64,000 nucleotides of DNA, from contig NZ_CP086063.1 of assembly GCF_020783315.1 (NCBI RefSeq), positions 186,001 through 250,000 of the forward strand, given 5' to 3'. The translations under genes were made by a program, and so were the position numbers. Within the stretch, counting starts at the first letter, position 1, and every line of letters starts with the position of its first letter. The notes beneath the pieces are model-generated. The model did no database searches. It saw only the letters and a program-made list of their open reading frames with translations, and was not told the origin of the DNA. Shown piece by piece: positions 26,713 through 36,629 of this stretch. This stretch comes from Ferruginibacter lapsinanis. GTDB lineage: Bacteria; Bacteroidota; Bacteroidia; Chitinophagales; Chitinophagaceae.

Positions 26713-27762
26713 ATGAAAACAGCAGTTAAGCCCAACATTCGTCACTTCTCACTTCCCGAACTGAAAGAATATTTTGAAAAAATGGGAGATAAGAAATTCA
26801 GAGCCATTCAGGTATATGATTGGTTGTGGAAAGTGAATGTGCAGAGTTTTGATGAAATGACCAACCTTTCTAAAGAACTAAGACTAACATTAGCTGAAAA
26901 ATTCACCCTTACTCCATTAAAAGTAAATGCAACTCAATTCAGTAGCGATGGCACTATTAAATCAAGGTTCATAACCGTAGATGGTCATATGATCGAAGGT
27001 GTTTTAATTCCAACTGAAAAAAGAAATACAGCTTGTATCTCTTCACAGATCGGTTGCAGTCTATCCTGTAAGTTTTGTGCTACCGGAAAAATGGAACGAA
27101 AAAGAAACCTTGATTTTGATGAGATCTACAGCCAGGTAACATTGATCAATCAGCAGTCGGAAAAAACTTTTGATAAAAAATTATCAAACATTGTTTTTAT
27201 GGGTATGGGGGAGCCTTTGCTCAACTATAAAAATGTACTAAGAGCCATTGAAAAAATAACTGCTCCTGATGGATTTGGAATGAGCCCTAAACGTATTACC
27301 GTTTCTACAGCGGGTGTGGCAAAGATGATCAAGCAACTGGGAGATGATGGCGTGAAATTCAATTTAGCCTTATCACTTCATGCAGCCAACGACAAGAAAC
27401 GAAATGAAATAATGCCTATCAATGAAACAAACAATATTGCTGAATTGGTAGATGCTTTGAATTATTTCTACGAAAAAACAAAGAACGATATCACACTGGA
27501 ATATATTCTTTTAAAGGGTGTTAACGACACTATTGAAGATGCAGATGACCTGATCAAGATCTATAGAAAAGTGCCTACACATTTGGTTAATGTGATAGAA
27601 TACAATTCTATCGAAGGCGAAAAGTTTGTAAAACCAGATGAAGACACTACACAAAGCTTTACCGATCATCTGGCTAAGAACAGAGTCAATGTAAGAGTAA
27701 GACGTAGTCGTGGCAAGGACATCGATGCCGCCTGCGGACAATTAGCCAACAAGGGTAAATAA
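26713..27762 (+). CDS. rlmN: Dual-specificity RNA methyltransferase RlmN
   Basis: Radical SAM enzyme that methylates C2 of adenosine 2503 in 23S rRNA and A37 in some tRNAs, 349 aa. The cluster-binding motif is CSLSCKFC (C115, C119, C122); the C-terminal methyl-carrying cysteine is C341 in AACGQL. A GMGEPLLNY motif binds SAM. It lies 35 nt after hisS behind its own -7 box. The family assignment is certain. Confidence 0.97.
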   Translation: MKTAVKPNIRHFSLPELKEYFEKMGDKKFRAIQVYDWLWKVNVQSFDEMTNLSKELRLTLAEKFTLTPLKVNATQFSSDGTIKSRFITVDGHMIEGVLIPTEKRNTACISSQIGCSLSCKFCATGKMERKRNLDFDEIYSQVTLINQQSEKTFDKKLSNIVFMGMGEPLLNYKNVLRAIEKITAPDGFGMSPKRITVSTAGVAKMIKQLGDDGVKFNLALSLHAANDKKRNEIMPINETNNIAELVDALNYFYEKTKNDITLEYILLKGVNDTIEDADDLIKIYRKVPTHLVNVIEYNSIEGEKFVKPDEDTTQSFTDHLAKNRVNVRVRRSRGKDIDAACGQLANKGK

Positions 27763-27789
27763 CAAAAATTTTTCTTTAAAAATAATTTT

Positions 27790-27814
27790 AGGTTCATAGT
27801 TAAACTATGAACCT
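27790..27814 (+). terminator. Perfect hairpin after rlmN (possible terminator)
   Basis: AGGTTCATAG (27790-27799) pairs with CTATGAACCT (27805-27814) around a 5-nt loop. No T-run follows, so it is a weak intrinsic terminator or an RNA stability element. Confidence 0.5.
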
Positions 27815-27854
27815 ATGTTATCGTCTATATACCTGAACAAAAAAAATATTGAAA

Positions 27855-28487
27855 ATGAAAAAGATATTATTAAGCTTATTTGCATTTGCTGCTATTACAT
27901 TATCAGCTAACGCTCAACAGGAAGGCAGAAAAATGATGAAGGGTGTAGATCGTCATCACGAAAAAAACAACAAACAAATGATGATGAAAGAATTGAATCT
28001 TTCTGATACGCAACAACAACAAATGAAAGCTAATCGTGAAGCGTTCAAAAAGCAAATGCAGGAATTGAACAAAAATGAAAACATTACTGTAAAAGAGCAA
28101 CGTGACAGAAAAGAAGCATTGAAAAAAGAGCAGAAAGCTAAAATGATGGCAATATTGACTCCCGATCAGAAAGCTAAAATGGAACAGATGAAGAAAGATA
28201 AGCAGGCTCAACGTGAATTGAAATTTGCACAAAAAATGGAGAAAATGAGAACCAATCTTGGTCTTTCGGACGATCAATTTGCTAAAATAAAGGCAGAAAG
28301 AACTGCTAATCATGCTAAAATGCAGGCGATCAGAGATAATGAAAAACTTAGTCGTACAGAAAGAAAAGAGCAATTAATGGCACTGAAAGAACAAAACAAA
28401 GAAAGCATCAAAAAATACCTTACTCCTGAACAGATAAAGAAAATGGAAGAAATGAAGCAGCATAAAGGCAAAAAGACAGTAAGATAA
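27855..28487 (+). CDS. Exported Spy/CpxP-like LTxxQ-motif protein
   Basis: About 210 aa, with a signal peptide (MKKILLSLFAFAAITLSANAQ) and a very basic, helical mature part rich in Lys, Met and Gln. Four LTxxQ-like motifs are visible: LNLSDTQQQQ, LTPDQKAKM, LGLSDDQFAKI and LTPEQIKKM, the pattern of the Spy/CpxP periplasmic chaperone family. An in-frame TTG two codons upstream is not preferred over the ATG at 27855. It stands alone between rlmN and a terminator. A role in envelope stress or metal stress is typical of the family but not shown here. Confidence 0.88.
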   Translation: MKKILLSLFAFAAITLSANAQQEGRKMMKGVDRHHEKNNKQMMMKELNLSDTQQQQMKANREAFKKQMQELNKNENITVKEQRDRKEALKKEQKAKMMAILTPDQKAKMEQMKKDKQAQRELKFAQKMEKMRTNLGLSDDQFAKIKAERTANHAKMQAIRDNEKLSRTERKEQLMALKEQNKESIKKYLTPEQIKKMEEMKQHKGKKTVR

Positions 28488-28507
28488 TATTCTCTATGAT
28501 CTCAGAT

Positions 28508-28539
28508 AAAAAGGCGAATCCTCATGGTTCGCCTTTTTT
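28508..28539 (+). terminator. Rho-independent terminator after the Spy-like gene
   Basis: AAGGCGAA (28511-28518) pairs with TTCGCCTT (28528-28535), followed by TTTT and further T residues. It is a classic intrinsic terminator. Confidence 0.9.
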
Positions 28540-28591
28540 GTTTTACCTTTATACCTCACTACTGTTGAAAAAACAGCAAACTACTACAACC

Positions 28592-29641
28592 ATGAGCAAT
28601 CAGCATTTCCAAAAATTTGCCAAGAAGAAAAAGAACAGCGCCATAAAGGAAGAGTTCAAACAAGCAAAAAAGAAAGCAAAAAAAGAACGTGCCGCAGCTA
28701 TTAATCAACGCTTTGAAGAAAAGAGAAGAATGAAGGCTGAAGGTCGTTTACCTACTAACCAAAACCTGCATCCTAAGGAAGCTAAAGTAGCTGTTAGCAA
28801 ACCAAAAGCTGCCGGAGTTGCATCACCTGTAAAAACAGCAGATAAAGAAAATAAAGAGGTAGCCGTAAAAAAATTCGCTGAAATGCCTTTGAATAAATTC
28901 TTGGCTCATTGTGGCGTATGCAGTCGCAGAGACGCTGTGGAGATAGTTAAAGGAGGAAAAATAAAAGTAAATGGCAACGTTATACTTGAACCTGCTTTTA
29001 AAGTTACGGAGAAAGACGAGGTGATCTTTAACGGAAAAAAATTATTCATTGCTAAAAACCTGGTATACATCTTACTAAATAAACCGAAAGATTATATCAC
29101 TACAACCGATGATCCTCAGGGAAGAAAAACTGTTTTGCAATTGGTAAAACAAGCTACTACTGAAAGGATATACCCTGTTGGAAGATTAGATAGAAATACT
29201 TCTGGTGTCTTATTATTAACGAATGATGGTGAACTTACGCAAAAGTTATCTCACCCTAGTTATAATATCACAAAACTATATGAAGCTAAATTAGATAAGC
29301 CTTTATTAAAAGCCGATTTCGACAAGATCTTAACAGGTATAAAATTAGAAGATGGTGAAATCAAAGCCGACTCTCTTGGTTATGTAGACCCAAAAGATAA
29401 ATCGGTAATTGGCATTGAAATACATAGTGGTCGTAATCGTGTTGTCCGCAGGATCTTTGAGAGTATGGGCTATGATGTAAAAGGATTAGACAGGGTGATG
29501 TATGCCACATTAACAAAGAAGAATGTAGACAGAGGTAAATGGCGTTATCTCAGCGAAAAAGAAGTTCGTCTGCTTAAATATTTAAATGCATCGCTTAAGA
29601 AAGCAACTCCGAAAGACAAAAAAAAGCCTGCTGATAAATAA
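28592..29641 (+). CDS. Large ribosomal RNA pseudouridine synthase, RluB/RsuA family
   Basis: A 349-aa pseudouridine synthase. The first ~95 residues are a Lys/Ala-rich basic extension, then an S4 RNA-binding domain (MPLNKFLAHCGVCSRRDAVE) and the catalytic domain with the nucleophile aspartate in GRLDRNTSG. The start ATG at 28592 lies after the terminator; an ORF extended upstream would run through that hairpin. Its stop overlaps the next gene's start (TAATG). The closest E. coli type is RluB (23S U2605), but the exact target site is not certain. Basic extensions of this kind are common in Bacteroidota. Confidence 0.93.
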   Translation: MSNQHFQKFAKKKKNSAIKEEFKQAKKKAKKERAAAINQRFEEKRRMKAEGRLPTNQNLHPKEAKVAVSKPKAAGVASPVKTADKENKEVAVKKFAEMPLNKFLAHCGVCSRRDAVEIVKGGKIKVNGNVILEPAFKVTEKDEVIFNGKKLFIAKNLVYILLNKPKDYITTTDDPQGRKTVLQLVKQATTERIYPVGRLDRNTSGVLLLTNDGELTQKLSHPSYNITKLYEAKLDKPLLKADFDKILTGIKLEDGEIKADSLGYVDPKDKSVIGIEIHSGRNRVVRRIFESMGYDVKGLDRVMYATLTKKNVDRGKWRYLSEKEVRLLKYLNASLKKATPKDKKKPADK

Positions 29642-30387
29642 TGGAACCGCTAAGAACTACTAAATCTTTTAAGGGGATATCAGACATCACTATTTTTGAG
29701 AATGAAGATTTTGTTATCCTCAATAAACCGGCCGGCGTATTGTCAATACCCGACAGAACCCAATCAGAGCCATCGTTAAAAGATATGCTGATTGAAAAAT
29801 ACGGCAGCATCCTTACCGTTCATCGACTTGACAGAGAAACAAGCGGTATTATTTTATTTGCCAAAAATGAAACGGCTCACAAATATTTTTCTAAGCAGTT
29901 TGAAGAACGAGGTGTAGAAAAATTCTATATGGGCCTTGTACACGGAACCCCCATTCATAAAACCGGTACAATTGATGCCGCTATCATGGAGAACCCAGTT
30001 TTCAAAGGACAAATGGTGATCAATAAAAAAGGGAAACCTTCTGTAACAGATTATGAAGTAATTGAAGAATTGGGAAAATACAGTTTAGTCAAATTCCAAA
30101 TTCATACAGGACGTACTCATCAAATTAGAGTACATGCAAAAAATATTGGCCATCCCATTGTTTGCGACCCCTTATATGGCGATGGAAAGCCCGTATTACT
30201 TTCTTCTTTCAAAAAGAAATTCAAACTAAGTAAACATGATGAAGAAGAAAGACCAATTCTTAACAGGGTTGCGCTACACTCCTACCAGTTAAAATTTAAA
30301 GATGCGGCAGGCAAACCGTTTGATCTTACTGCCGAATTGCCAAAAGACATCAGAGCACTGATGCAACAATTAAAAAAAATACATTAA
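29641..30387 (+). CDS. RluA-family pseudouridine synthase
   Basis: A 248-aa pseudouridine synthase of the RluA family without an S4 domain. It has the catalytic motif HRLDRETSG and the family motif FQIHTGRTHQIRVHAKNIGH. Its ATG overlaps the RluB-type gene's stop by one base (TAATG), so the two are translationally coupled. The 3' end overlaps the convergent sulfatase gene by 4 nt. The target (tRNA U32 or 23S rRNA) cannot be decided from sequence alone. Confidence 0.93.
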   Translation: MEPLRTTKSFKGISDITIFENEDFVILNKPAGVLSIPDRTQSEPSLKDMLIEKYGSILTVHRLDRETSGIILFAKNETAHKYFSKQFEERGVEKFYMGLVHGTPIHKTGTIDAAIMENPVFKGQMVINKKGKPSVTDYEVIEELGKYSLVKFQIHTGRTHQIRVHAKNIGHPIVCDPLYGDGKPVLLSSFKKKFKLSKHDEEERPILNRVALHSYQLKFKDAAGKPFDLTAELPKDIRALMQQLKKIH

Positions 30388-32369
30388 TTTTTTTTGTTGT
30401 TAAGGATCAGATACTTCGCTGTTTCGTAATAAGCGCTTGTCAATTCACTAAGGTAGTTTTTCATGCTGTCTGTTTCTGCAGATGGTTGTATCGGTTCATT
30501 ATTAAGAACTGATACAAAAATTTGTTTTCCTGATTGTAAATTTGTTTGAAAACAATATTGATCAGTAACAACACCTATTGTCTTTAGGTCATGATCCATC
30601 ACAAAAGCACATTTATTGGTTGCCGCAACAGTGTCAATTATATTTCTTCCCAACGCATTATTGGTGTAAGGAATTCTTAGCATAGTTGCAATGGTTGGAA
30701 AAATATCAATTTGTGAACAAATGCTGTTTACCCATTTAGGTTGTATCAATTTGGGTGCATAAAATAATAATGGCACATGTTCACCGGTAAGCCGCTGATT
30801 GGTCCAGCTTTTTGGGTATATATTATCTGCATTCCCATTAATTCCGTGATCACCAACAAAAATAAAAATGGTATTGTCAAAATATTTCTCCTTTTTAGCT
30901 GCTTCGATAAATTGTTGATAGCTAAAATCAGTATACCTGAATGCATTCATTTCTTCCTCACTTTCAAAGCCGTATTTTTTTATAGAATCTTTAGGAAAAG
31001 ACACTTTTTTAAATACTGCCTGATCTTCTGAAGGAATGGTATATGGACGATGATTATCTGCTGTCTGAATGATAGCAAAAAAAGGCATCTTCTTTTCTGC
31101 CAACGTCTTATTGGCCTCTAAGAATAAATTCTTATCGCTTATTCCCCAAACATCTATTTTTTTTGCTTTAAAATCATCCTGACTATAAATACGTAACCCC
31201 TCAATATTATTTTTTAATAATCCCTGAATATTTGCCCAGGTAGGATCCCCTCCTAAAAAATAAAATTTATCATACCCTTTAAAATCATTGATGATCACAC
31301 GCTGATCTACAGCAGCTGGGTTTCTACTTGCCGTTTGTTTACTGGAACCTAATACATCCGGCAAGCCTGTAATCGTTGCCCACACGCCTCTTGCAGTTCC
31401 GTATGCCGGAGTAAAACATCTATCAAAAAAGATCCCGTTCTTACACAATTGATTAAAATAGGGAGTAGTATTTAAAGGATTGCCACTCATACTACTTTTA
31501 TACATGCTGAAACTTTCGCAGATCACTAATACCACATTTGGTTTATTAACCAATGAATCGTTGAAAGAATAATATCTTTTGTAATTCAATTTGTTGCTAT
31601 CCGGTTGCTGTACTCCCATATAGGCAGACATAAACGGATAATGCCTTCTAACTTTTTTTACATCAATTTGCAGATCAGAAAACTTTAGTGTACTCACAAA
31701 ACTTTCAAATGGGTTCAATGCAAGATTTGCTTTAAAATCATCACTTAAAGTAAATGCATCACTCCATCTTAACGGGAACTGACCGATCTTACCAAAAATA
31801 CCCAACCCTAAAAGTAAAAAAAACACTAGCTTATATAACCATGCTCTCTTTACAACTGCTGCATCCTCCTGCACATATTTGGCCAATCTCTTTCTAAAAA
31901 ATATTGCTGCAACAAATACAAGTACTATGAAACCTATTAAAAAACTTATTATCGGGTACGACTGCCAGGCCATTGTTGCAGAAATTCCTGCATCTTCTGT
32001 ATAACTCAAAATATTTGCGTTTAATCGTTGATGTAAGTAATCATAATAATAATGATCAGCTGCATAAAAAATGATCAAAATTGCAAATACAACAGTCAGT
32101 AAAATATTCCAAATTCTTTTGGCATACATCTTTTTGAAAGGATTGATCCATGGAATGCTACATAAAAGAAATATAGAAAGGGCTAATATGCAAATCGACT
32201 TCAGATCAAATCGTAGACCCATTAAAAAGGTTCCTCCGGAAAATGCTTTTTTGGGAGGATTGAACTGAAAATAAAAAAGGAGCCTTAATACACTCATTAC
32301 AACCAAGAAACTTATCATCACACTTATTATCCAGCGGATCAAACGAGGTATTTTACTATAAAACTGCAT
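30384..32369 (-). CDS. LtaS-like sulfatase-family membrane protein
   Basis: A 661-aa alkaline-phosphatase superfamily protein of the lipoteichoic acid synthase/phosphoglycerol transferase type. Five N-terminal transmembrane helices (residues about 10-215) precede an extracytoplasmic sulfatase domain. The probable nucleophile threonine is in AYGTARGVWATIT; other metal-site motifs are NVVLVICESFS and GDHGING. Gram-negative relatives modify lipids or glycans with phosphoglycerol or phosphoethanolamine; the substrate here is unknown. A TAACTTTG -7 box lies 20 nt upstream. It is divergent from the PAP2 phosphatase gene and the promoters lie close together. Confidence 0.9.
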   Translation of the reverse strand: MQFYSKIPRLIRWIISVMISFLVVMSVLRLLFYFQFNPPKKAFSGGTFLMGLRFDLKSICILALSIFLLCSIPWINPFKKMYAKRIWNILLTVVFAILIIFYAADHYYYDYLHQRLNANILSYTEDAGISATMAWQSYPIISFLIGFIVLVFVAAIFFRKRLAKYVQEDAAVVKRAWLYKLVFFLLLGLGIFGKIGQFPLRWSDAFTLSDDFKANLALNPFESFVSTLKFSDLQIDVKKVRRHYPFMSAYMGVQQPDSNKLNYKRYYSFNDSLVNKPNVVLVICESFSMYKSSMSGNPLNTTPYFNQLCKNGIFFDRCFTPAYGTARGVWATITGLPDVLGSSKQTASRNPAAVDQRVIINDFKGYDKFYFLGGDPTWANIQGLLKNNIEGLRIYSQDDFKAKKIDVWGISDKNLFLEANKTLAEKKMPFFAIIQTADNHRPYTIPSEDQAVFKKVSFPKDSIKKYGFESEEEMNAFRYTDFSYQQFIEAAKKEKYFDNTIFIFVGDHGINGNADNIYPKSWTNQRLTGEHVPLLFYAPKLIQPKWVNSICSQIDIFPTIATMLRIPYTNNALGRNIIDTVAATNKCAFVMDHDLKTIGVVTDQYCFQTNLQSGKQIFVSVLNNEPIQPSAETDSMKNYLSELTSAYYETAKYLILNNKKN

Positions 32370-32389
32370 AGCAATTATTTAATGTGTGG

Positions 32390-32397
32390 CAAAGTTA
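32390..32397 (-). promoter_or_regulatory. -7 box of the LtaS-like gene
   Basis: The minus strand reads TAACTTTG, a perfect TAnnTTTG box 20 nt before the start. The -33 position is weak (ATT). It lies 7 nt from the divergent box at 32405. Confidence 0.5.
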
Positions 32398-32404
32398 GAT
32401 TAAT

Positions 32405-32412
32405 TATTTTTG
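32405..32412 (+). promoter_or_regulatory. -7 box of the PAP2 gene
   Basis: TATTTTTG, a perfect TAnnTTTG box, 19 nt before the ATG at 32432. It faces away from the divergent box at 32390-32397, so the two polymerase footprints would overlap. Confidence 0.5.
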
Positions 32413-32431
32413 CTAAAATCACTACTGCAAC

Positions 32432-32998
32432 ATGCACACTTTAATTGAATGGGATAAGCAATTTTTTCACCTGATCAATAGTAAATGGCACAATTCCGCG
32501 ATGGATTGGCTAATGCCCTTGTTGCGAAACAGCGTAATGTGGTATCCTTTTTATTTATTTTTACTTTTATTGATCATTGTAAATTTTAAAAAAAACGTTT
32601 GGTGGTGGATTGGTATAGGCACGTTAACCGTCATTTTAAGCAATTATGTCAGCAGCAACTTGATTAAAGAAAATATCTATCGACTAAGGCCATGCAACGA
32701 CCCTTCAATTGCAAGCTGGGTAAGGGTTTTGGTTGGTTACAGACCTCAAAGTTCAAGTTTTACTTCTTCGCATGCTGCTAATCATTTTGCATTAGCTATG
32801 TATTTATACCTTAGTTTAAAACCATATTCTCCCAAATGGGTGTCCATTTTATTCTTCATTTGGGCCTTTGCTATTTCATATGCACAGGTGTATGTAGGTG
32901 TACATTATCCACTTGATGTGGCCGGAGGTGCTATAATTGGAATACTTATCGGATATTTGTCAGGAAAATCGTTCAACAAACAATTCGGTTTGGAATAA
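32432..32998 (+). CDS. PAP2-family membrane phosphatase
   Basis: A 188-aa integral membrane phosphatase with about five helices. The three PAP2 motifs are recognisable: KENIYRLRPCND, SSFTSSHAAN and the C-terminal QVYVGVHYPLDVAGG with the catalytic histidine and aspartate. Such proteins act on undecaprenyl pyrophosphate or phosphatidyl lipids; which one cannot be decided. It is followed by the CNNM/CorC gene after only 6 nt, so the two are cotranscribed. Confidence 0.92.
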   Translation: MHTLIEWDKQFFHLINSKWHNSAMDWLMPLLRNSVMWYPFYLFLLLLIIVNFKKNVWWWIGIGTLTVILSNYVSSNLIKENIYRLRPCNDPSIASWVRVLVGYRPQSSSFTSSHAANHFALAMYLYLSLKPYSPKWVSILFFIWAFAISYAQVYVGVHYPLDVAGGAIIGILIGYLSGKSFNKQFGLE

Positions 32999-33004
32999 CT
33001 TATC

Positions 33005-34306
33005 ATGACAGAAGTTTTTATATTATTACTGCTTATTATTGTTAACGGGCTTTTTGTGATGAGTGAGATAGCGCTGGTTAGTGCCAGAAAATCCAGGCTG
33101 GAATCAATGGCCAATAAAGGTGATCTCAAAGCAAAAAAAGCATTAGAATTAGCTGAGAATCCCGAAGTTTTTTTATCCGCAGCTCAAATAGGCATTACGT
33201 TGATCGCAATTGTAACGGGTTTGTATTCGGGAGAAAAATTCAGTGATGACCTGAGGCCATATGTAGAAAAATTCGATTCACTGAGACCATATGCCTCTAC
33301 TCTCTCCACCACTATCATTGTTATCATCGTAACTTTTCTATCAATCATTTTTGGAGAACTAATGCCAAAAAGATTGGGTATGATGCAAGCAGAAAAGATT
33401 GCAAGATTAGTTGCTGGGCCGATGGATCTTTTTTCAAAACTCACCGGCCCCATCGTTTGGCTCTTGACAACGATCAGTGGCTTTTTGTTCCGATTATTTA
33501 ATGTAAAAAAATCTCCGGACAGTGCGGTAACGGAAGAGGAGATCAAAGCCATGATAACCGAAGGAAGTGAACATGGAACAATTGAAGAAGAAGAAAAGGA
33601 AATTATTGAAAGGGTCTTTCATCTGGGTGATAGAAACATTACATCGTTGATGACACACCGAACAGATATTGAATGGTTTGATATTGATGATACTGTACAA
33701 ACTGTAAAAGATAAATTTGATGCAATCACCTATTCAACTTATCCTGTTTGTGAAAAACAAGTTGATGATATTAAGGGACTCATTTATATAAAAGATCTGT
33801 TAAAAGCTGAAGCAAATACACCATTGAAAGATCTAATTAAACCTGCATTGTTTGTTCCTGAAAATAATAATCCGTACCAGCTCTTAGAAAAAATAAAAGA
33901 AACAAAAATTCACAGTTGTTTTATTGTAAATGAATATGGTACATTGGAAGGTTTGATTACCCTCAACGATATTTTAGAGGCCATTGTTGGTGACGTACCG
34001 CAAACCGGACAGGACGAATACGAAGTAGTAGAGAGAGCTGACGGCACTTATCTGGTAGATGCACAAATACCATTTTATGATTTCCTTAGCCGTTTTGAAA
34101 AAACAGAATGGATGAACGAAGGCGAGCATGAATTTGATACCCTTGCAGGATTTGTATTACATGAATTAGAACATATCCCCACCACAGGCGAAACATTTGA
34201 TTGGCGTGGCTTTCAATTTGAAATAATTGATATGGATAGCCAACGGATCGACAAACTCCTTGTTAAGATCTCCGAAGAAATTAAAGACAATATGGATGAA
34301 GAGTAA
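33005..34306 (+). CDS. CNNM/CorC-HlyC family transporter
   Basis: A 433-aa hemolysin-C/CNNM-family membrane protein. An N-terminal DUF21 domain with three to four helices (residues about 1-170) includes FGELMPKRLG, followed by a CBS domain pair (about 205-330) and a C-terminal CorC_HlyC domain (about 345-430). Relatives function in magnesium or cobalt efflux. It is 6 nt after the PAP2 gene. Domain order and length are standard. Confidence 0.93.
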   Translation: MTEVFILLLLIIVNGLFVMSEIALVSARKSRLESMANKGDLKAKKALELAENPEVFLSAAQIGITLIAIVTGLYSGEKFSDDLRPYVEKFDSLRPYASTLSTTIIVIIVTFLSIIFGELMPKRLGMMQAEKIARLVAGPMDLFSKLTGPIVWLLTTISGFLFRLFNVKKSPDSAVTEEEIKAMITEGSEHGTIEEEEKEIIERVFHLGDRNITSLMTHRTDIEWFDIDDTVQTVKDKFDAITYSTYPVCEKQVDDIKGLIYIKDLLKAEANTPLKDLIKPALFVPENNNPYQLLEKIKETKIHSCFIVNEYGTLEGLITLNDILEAIVGDVPQTGQDEYEVVERADGTYLVDAQIPFYDFLSRFEKTEWMNEGEHEFDTLAGFVLHELEHIPTTGETFDWRGFQFEIIDMDSQRIDKLLVKISEEIKDNMDEE

Positions 34307-34431
34307 TTAATTTTTTAATTATCTTCAATATCGGTCTTGGAAAATCAGCAACTAATATACTGTGAGGTAATCTTAATACCCCTTGCATGCAATATTGTTG
34401 CTTTTACATTCACTTCTTTGTAAATAATTTT

Positions 34432-36570
34432 ATGAAAAAAATACTCATTGCAAACTTATGTTTGCTTCTTGCATTTTCAGCAAGGGCTCAATACAATTAC
34501 CCTGCTACCAAAACTGTTGACAGTAGCGACACCTGGCACGGAATTACTGTTCATGACCCTTACCGTTGGTTGGAAAATTTAAAAGATTCTTCCGTGACCA
34601 AATGGTTTAAAGAACAATCGGATTATACCAACAGCATTGTAGACAATTTGCCGCAAACAGATGAGCTGTATAAGCAAATGCTGATGCTGGACTCTATACA
34701 ACCTGACAAAATTTATAAAATCCGTCAGGTAGGAAAAACACTTTTTTATTTTAACCTCAAATTAGGAGAACCTAAAGCAAAACTATTTAAAAGAAACGGA
34801 GAGTTCGGTAAAGAAGAATTAGTTGCTGAACCTGCTATGTGGGGCAACAACTATAACATAGCAGATTATTATATTGAACCATTTCAAAAATACCTCGCTA
34901 TCAGTGCAGGAGAAGGTGGTAAAGAAAAAAATGTGGTGAAATTTTACGATATCGCAAAAAACAAATTTCTACCTGATAGCATCCCCGGACTATTCGCCGG
35001 ATTTACCGCTAAGCCTTATGAAATTTTATACATGCAGCAACCGAGTTATGATGTACATGTAGCCATAGAGGATAAAGACAAAGTATTTAAAACACACTTG
35101 CTGGGTTCTGATACTTTACAAGACAATATTTATCTTTCTTACAAAACTAATCCAGAGTTATACACTTTAGATAACTCAAAATATGTTTCTCCTTTTTGGT
35201 CAGATGATCCGGCCTGTAAATATGAATTTATAGTAAGATCGAGTGTATCTCCTTACAGCGATTTCTATTATCGTCCTCTACATTCTAAAGCAGCATGGAA
35301 AAAGATAATCAGTATGGAAGAAGACGATATATATATGCTGAACATTTACGGCAATAAAGTATATATGGGTTCTAAAAAAAATGCACCCAACGGCAAGATC
35401 CTGGTAATGGACCTGAATAACCCTGATATAAAAAAAGCAAAGACAATTATTCCTGAAAAAGATATACCCCTTGAAGGTGAAGGATCTCTTACTCAGTCTA
35501 AGAATTTTTTGATTGCCACTTATATAAAAAATGGTGTATTGATGTCGCATAGCATTATAGATATGCGTTCAAACAAAGTATCAAAAAATCCATTTGCAGA
35601 GAGTACTAATTTAACCTACTTAACTCCATTCAATAAAGACAACGACGATATACATATTGCACGTACAGGCTGGATCACTCCATTGCAATTTACTTATGCT
35701 AACCTTGCAGAACCTGCAAAAGGCGAAAAGAAATTCTCTTTCAGAAAAACTGTTGCCTATCCATACGTAAATGAATTAAAAGTTGAAGAAATTGAGATAC
35801 CGGGTCACGACGGCGTGATGATCCCTTTATCTCTTGTATACAGAAAAGACCTGAAGTTGAACGGAAAAAATCCTGCGTACGTATATAGTTATGGCGCTTA
35901 CGGATATAGCACAGGTGCAGGCTTCAGTTCCGACTTCCTTTTAATGGCACACAAAGGAATGATCATAGCTATTGCCCACGTTCGTGGTGGTGGTGAGAAG
36001 GGAGAAAATTGGCACTTGGCTGGCTATAAACAAAGCAAACCTAATACATGGAAAGACCTGAATAGCTGTGCAGAATACCTGGTAAACAAAGGACTAACAA
36101 GCCCTGAGCATTTATCCTGTGAAGGAGGAAGCGCCGGCGGCATCTTGATTGGCAGAGCAATAACTGAAAGACCGGATCTATGGGCATGTGCCGTTCCTCA
36201 GGTAGGTTGTTTGAGTATGATCAGACAAGAATTTGCACCAAACGGTCCGATCAATACTCCTGAATTCGGTAGCGTAAAAAACATCAACGAATTTTTTGCT
36301 CTGATGGAAATGGATGCCACATTACATGTTCAACCAGACACAAAGTATCCTTCAATGCTGATCACCACCGGCTGGAACGATCCTCGTGTGATCAGTTGGC
36401 AGCCTGCAAAATTTGCTGCGGCCGTACAAAAAGCTAACACATCTGGCAAACCAACCCTATTGCAGGTAGATTACAATGGTGGCCACGGAGATAGTGAAGA
36501 TAAGTTTGCAGGCATGAAAAAAGAAGCAAAAAAATGGGCTTTCATTTTATGGCAAACGCAATCTAAATAG
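34432..36570 (+). CDS. Exported prolyl oligopeptidase family serine peptidase
   Basis: A 712-aa S9A-family peptidase with a signal peptide (MKKILIANLCLLLAFSARAQ). The N-terminal seven-bladed propeller (about residues 60-420) precedes the alpha/beta hydrolase domain. The triad is S567 (EGGSAGG), D650 (WNDPRV) and H685 (GGHGDS). The ATG at 34432 is chosen over an in-frame ATG 45 nt upstream because only it gives a proper signal peptide. It cleaves after proline in short peptides, probably in the periplasm. A terminator follows. Confidence 0.94.
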   Translation: MKKILIANLCLLLAFSARAQYNYPATKTVDSSDTWHGITVHDPYRWLENLKDSSVTKWFKEQSDYTNSIVDNLPQTDELYKQMLMLDSIQPDKIYKIRQVGKTLFYFNLKLGEPKAKLFKRNGEFGKEELVAEPAMWGNNYNIADYYIEPFQKYLAISAGEGGKEKNVVKFYDIAKNKFLPDSIPGLFAGFTAKPYEILYMQQPSYDVHVAIEDKDKVFKTHLLGSDTLQDNIYLSYKTNPELYTLDNSKYVSPFWSDDPACKYEFIVRSSVSPYSDFYYRPLHSKAAWKKIISMEEDDIYMLNIYGNKVYMGSKKNAPNGKILVMDLNNPDIKKAKTIIPEKDIPLEGEGSLTQSKNFLIATYIKNGVLMSHSIIDMRSNKVSKNPFAESTNLTYLTPFNKDNDDIHIARTGWITPLQFTYANLAEPAKGEKKFSFRKTVAYPYVNELKVEEIEIPGHDGVMIPLSLVYRKDLKLNGKNPAYVYSYGAYGYSTGAGFSSDFLLMAHKGMIIAIAHVRGGGEKGENWHLAGYKQSKPNTWKDLNSCAEYLVNKGLTSPEHLSCEGGSAGGILIGRAITERPDLWACAVPQVGCLSMIRQEFAPNGPINTPEFGSVKNINEFFALMEMDATLHVQPDTKYPSMLITTGWNDPRVISWQPAKFAAAVQKANTSGKPTLLQVDYNGGHGDSEDKFAGMKKEAKKWAFILWQTQSK

Positions 36571-36595
36571 ATCTATTTCCTATAACTAATGCTGT

Positions 36596-36629
36596 ATCAG
36601 TGGAGGAGCGATCCTTCACTGATTTTTTT
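36596..36629 (+). terminator. Rho-independent terminator after prolyl oligopeptidase
   Basis: ATCAGTGGAGG (36596-36606) pairs with CCTTCACTGAT (36613-36623; one G-U pair), then T7. A strong intrinsic terminator. Confidence 0.85.
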
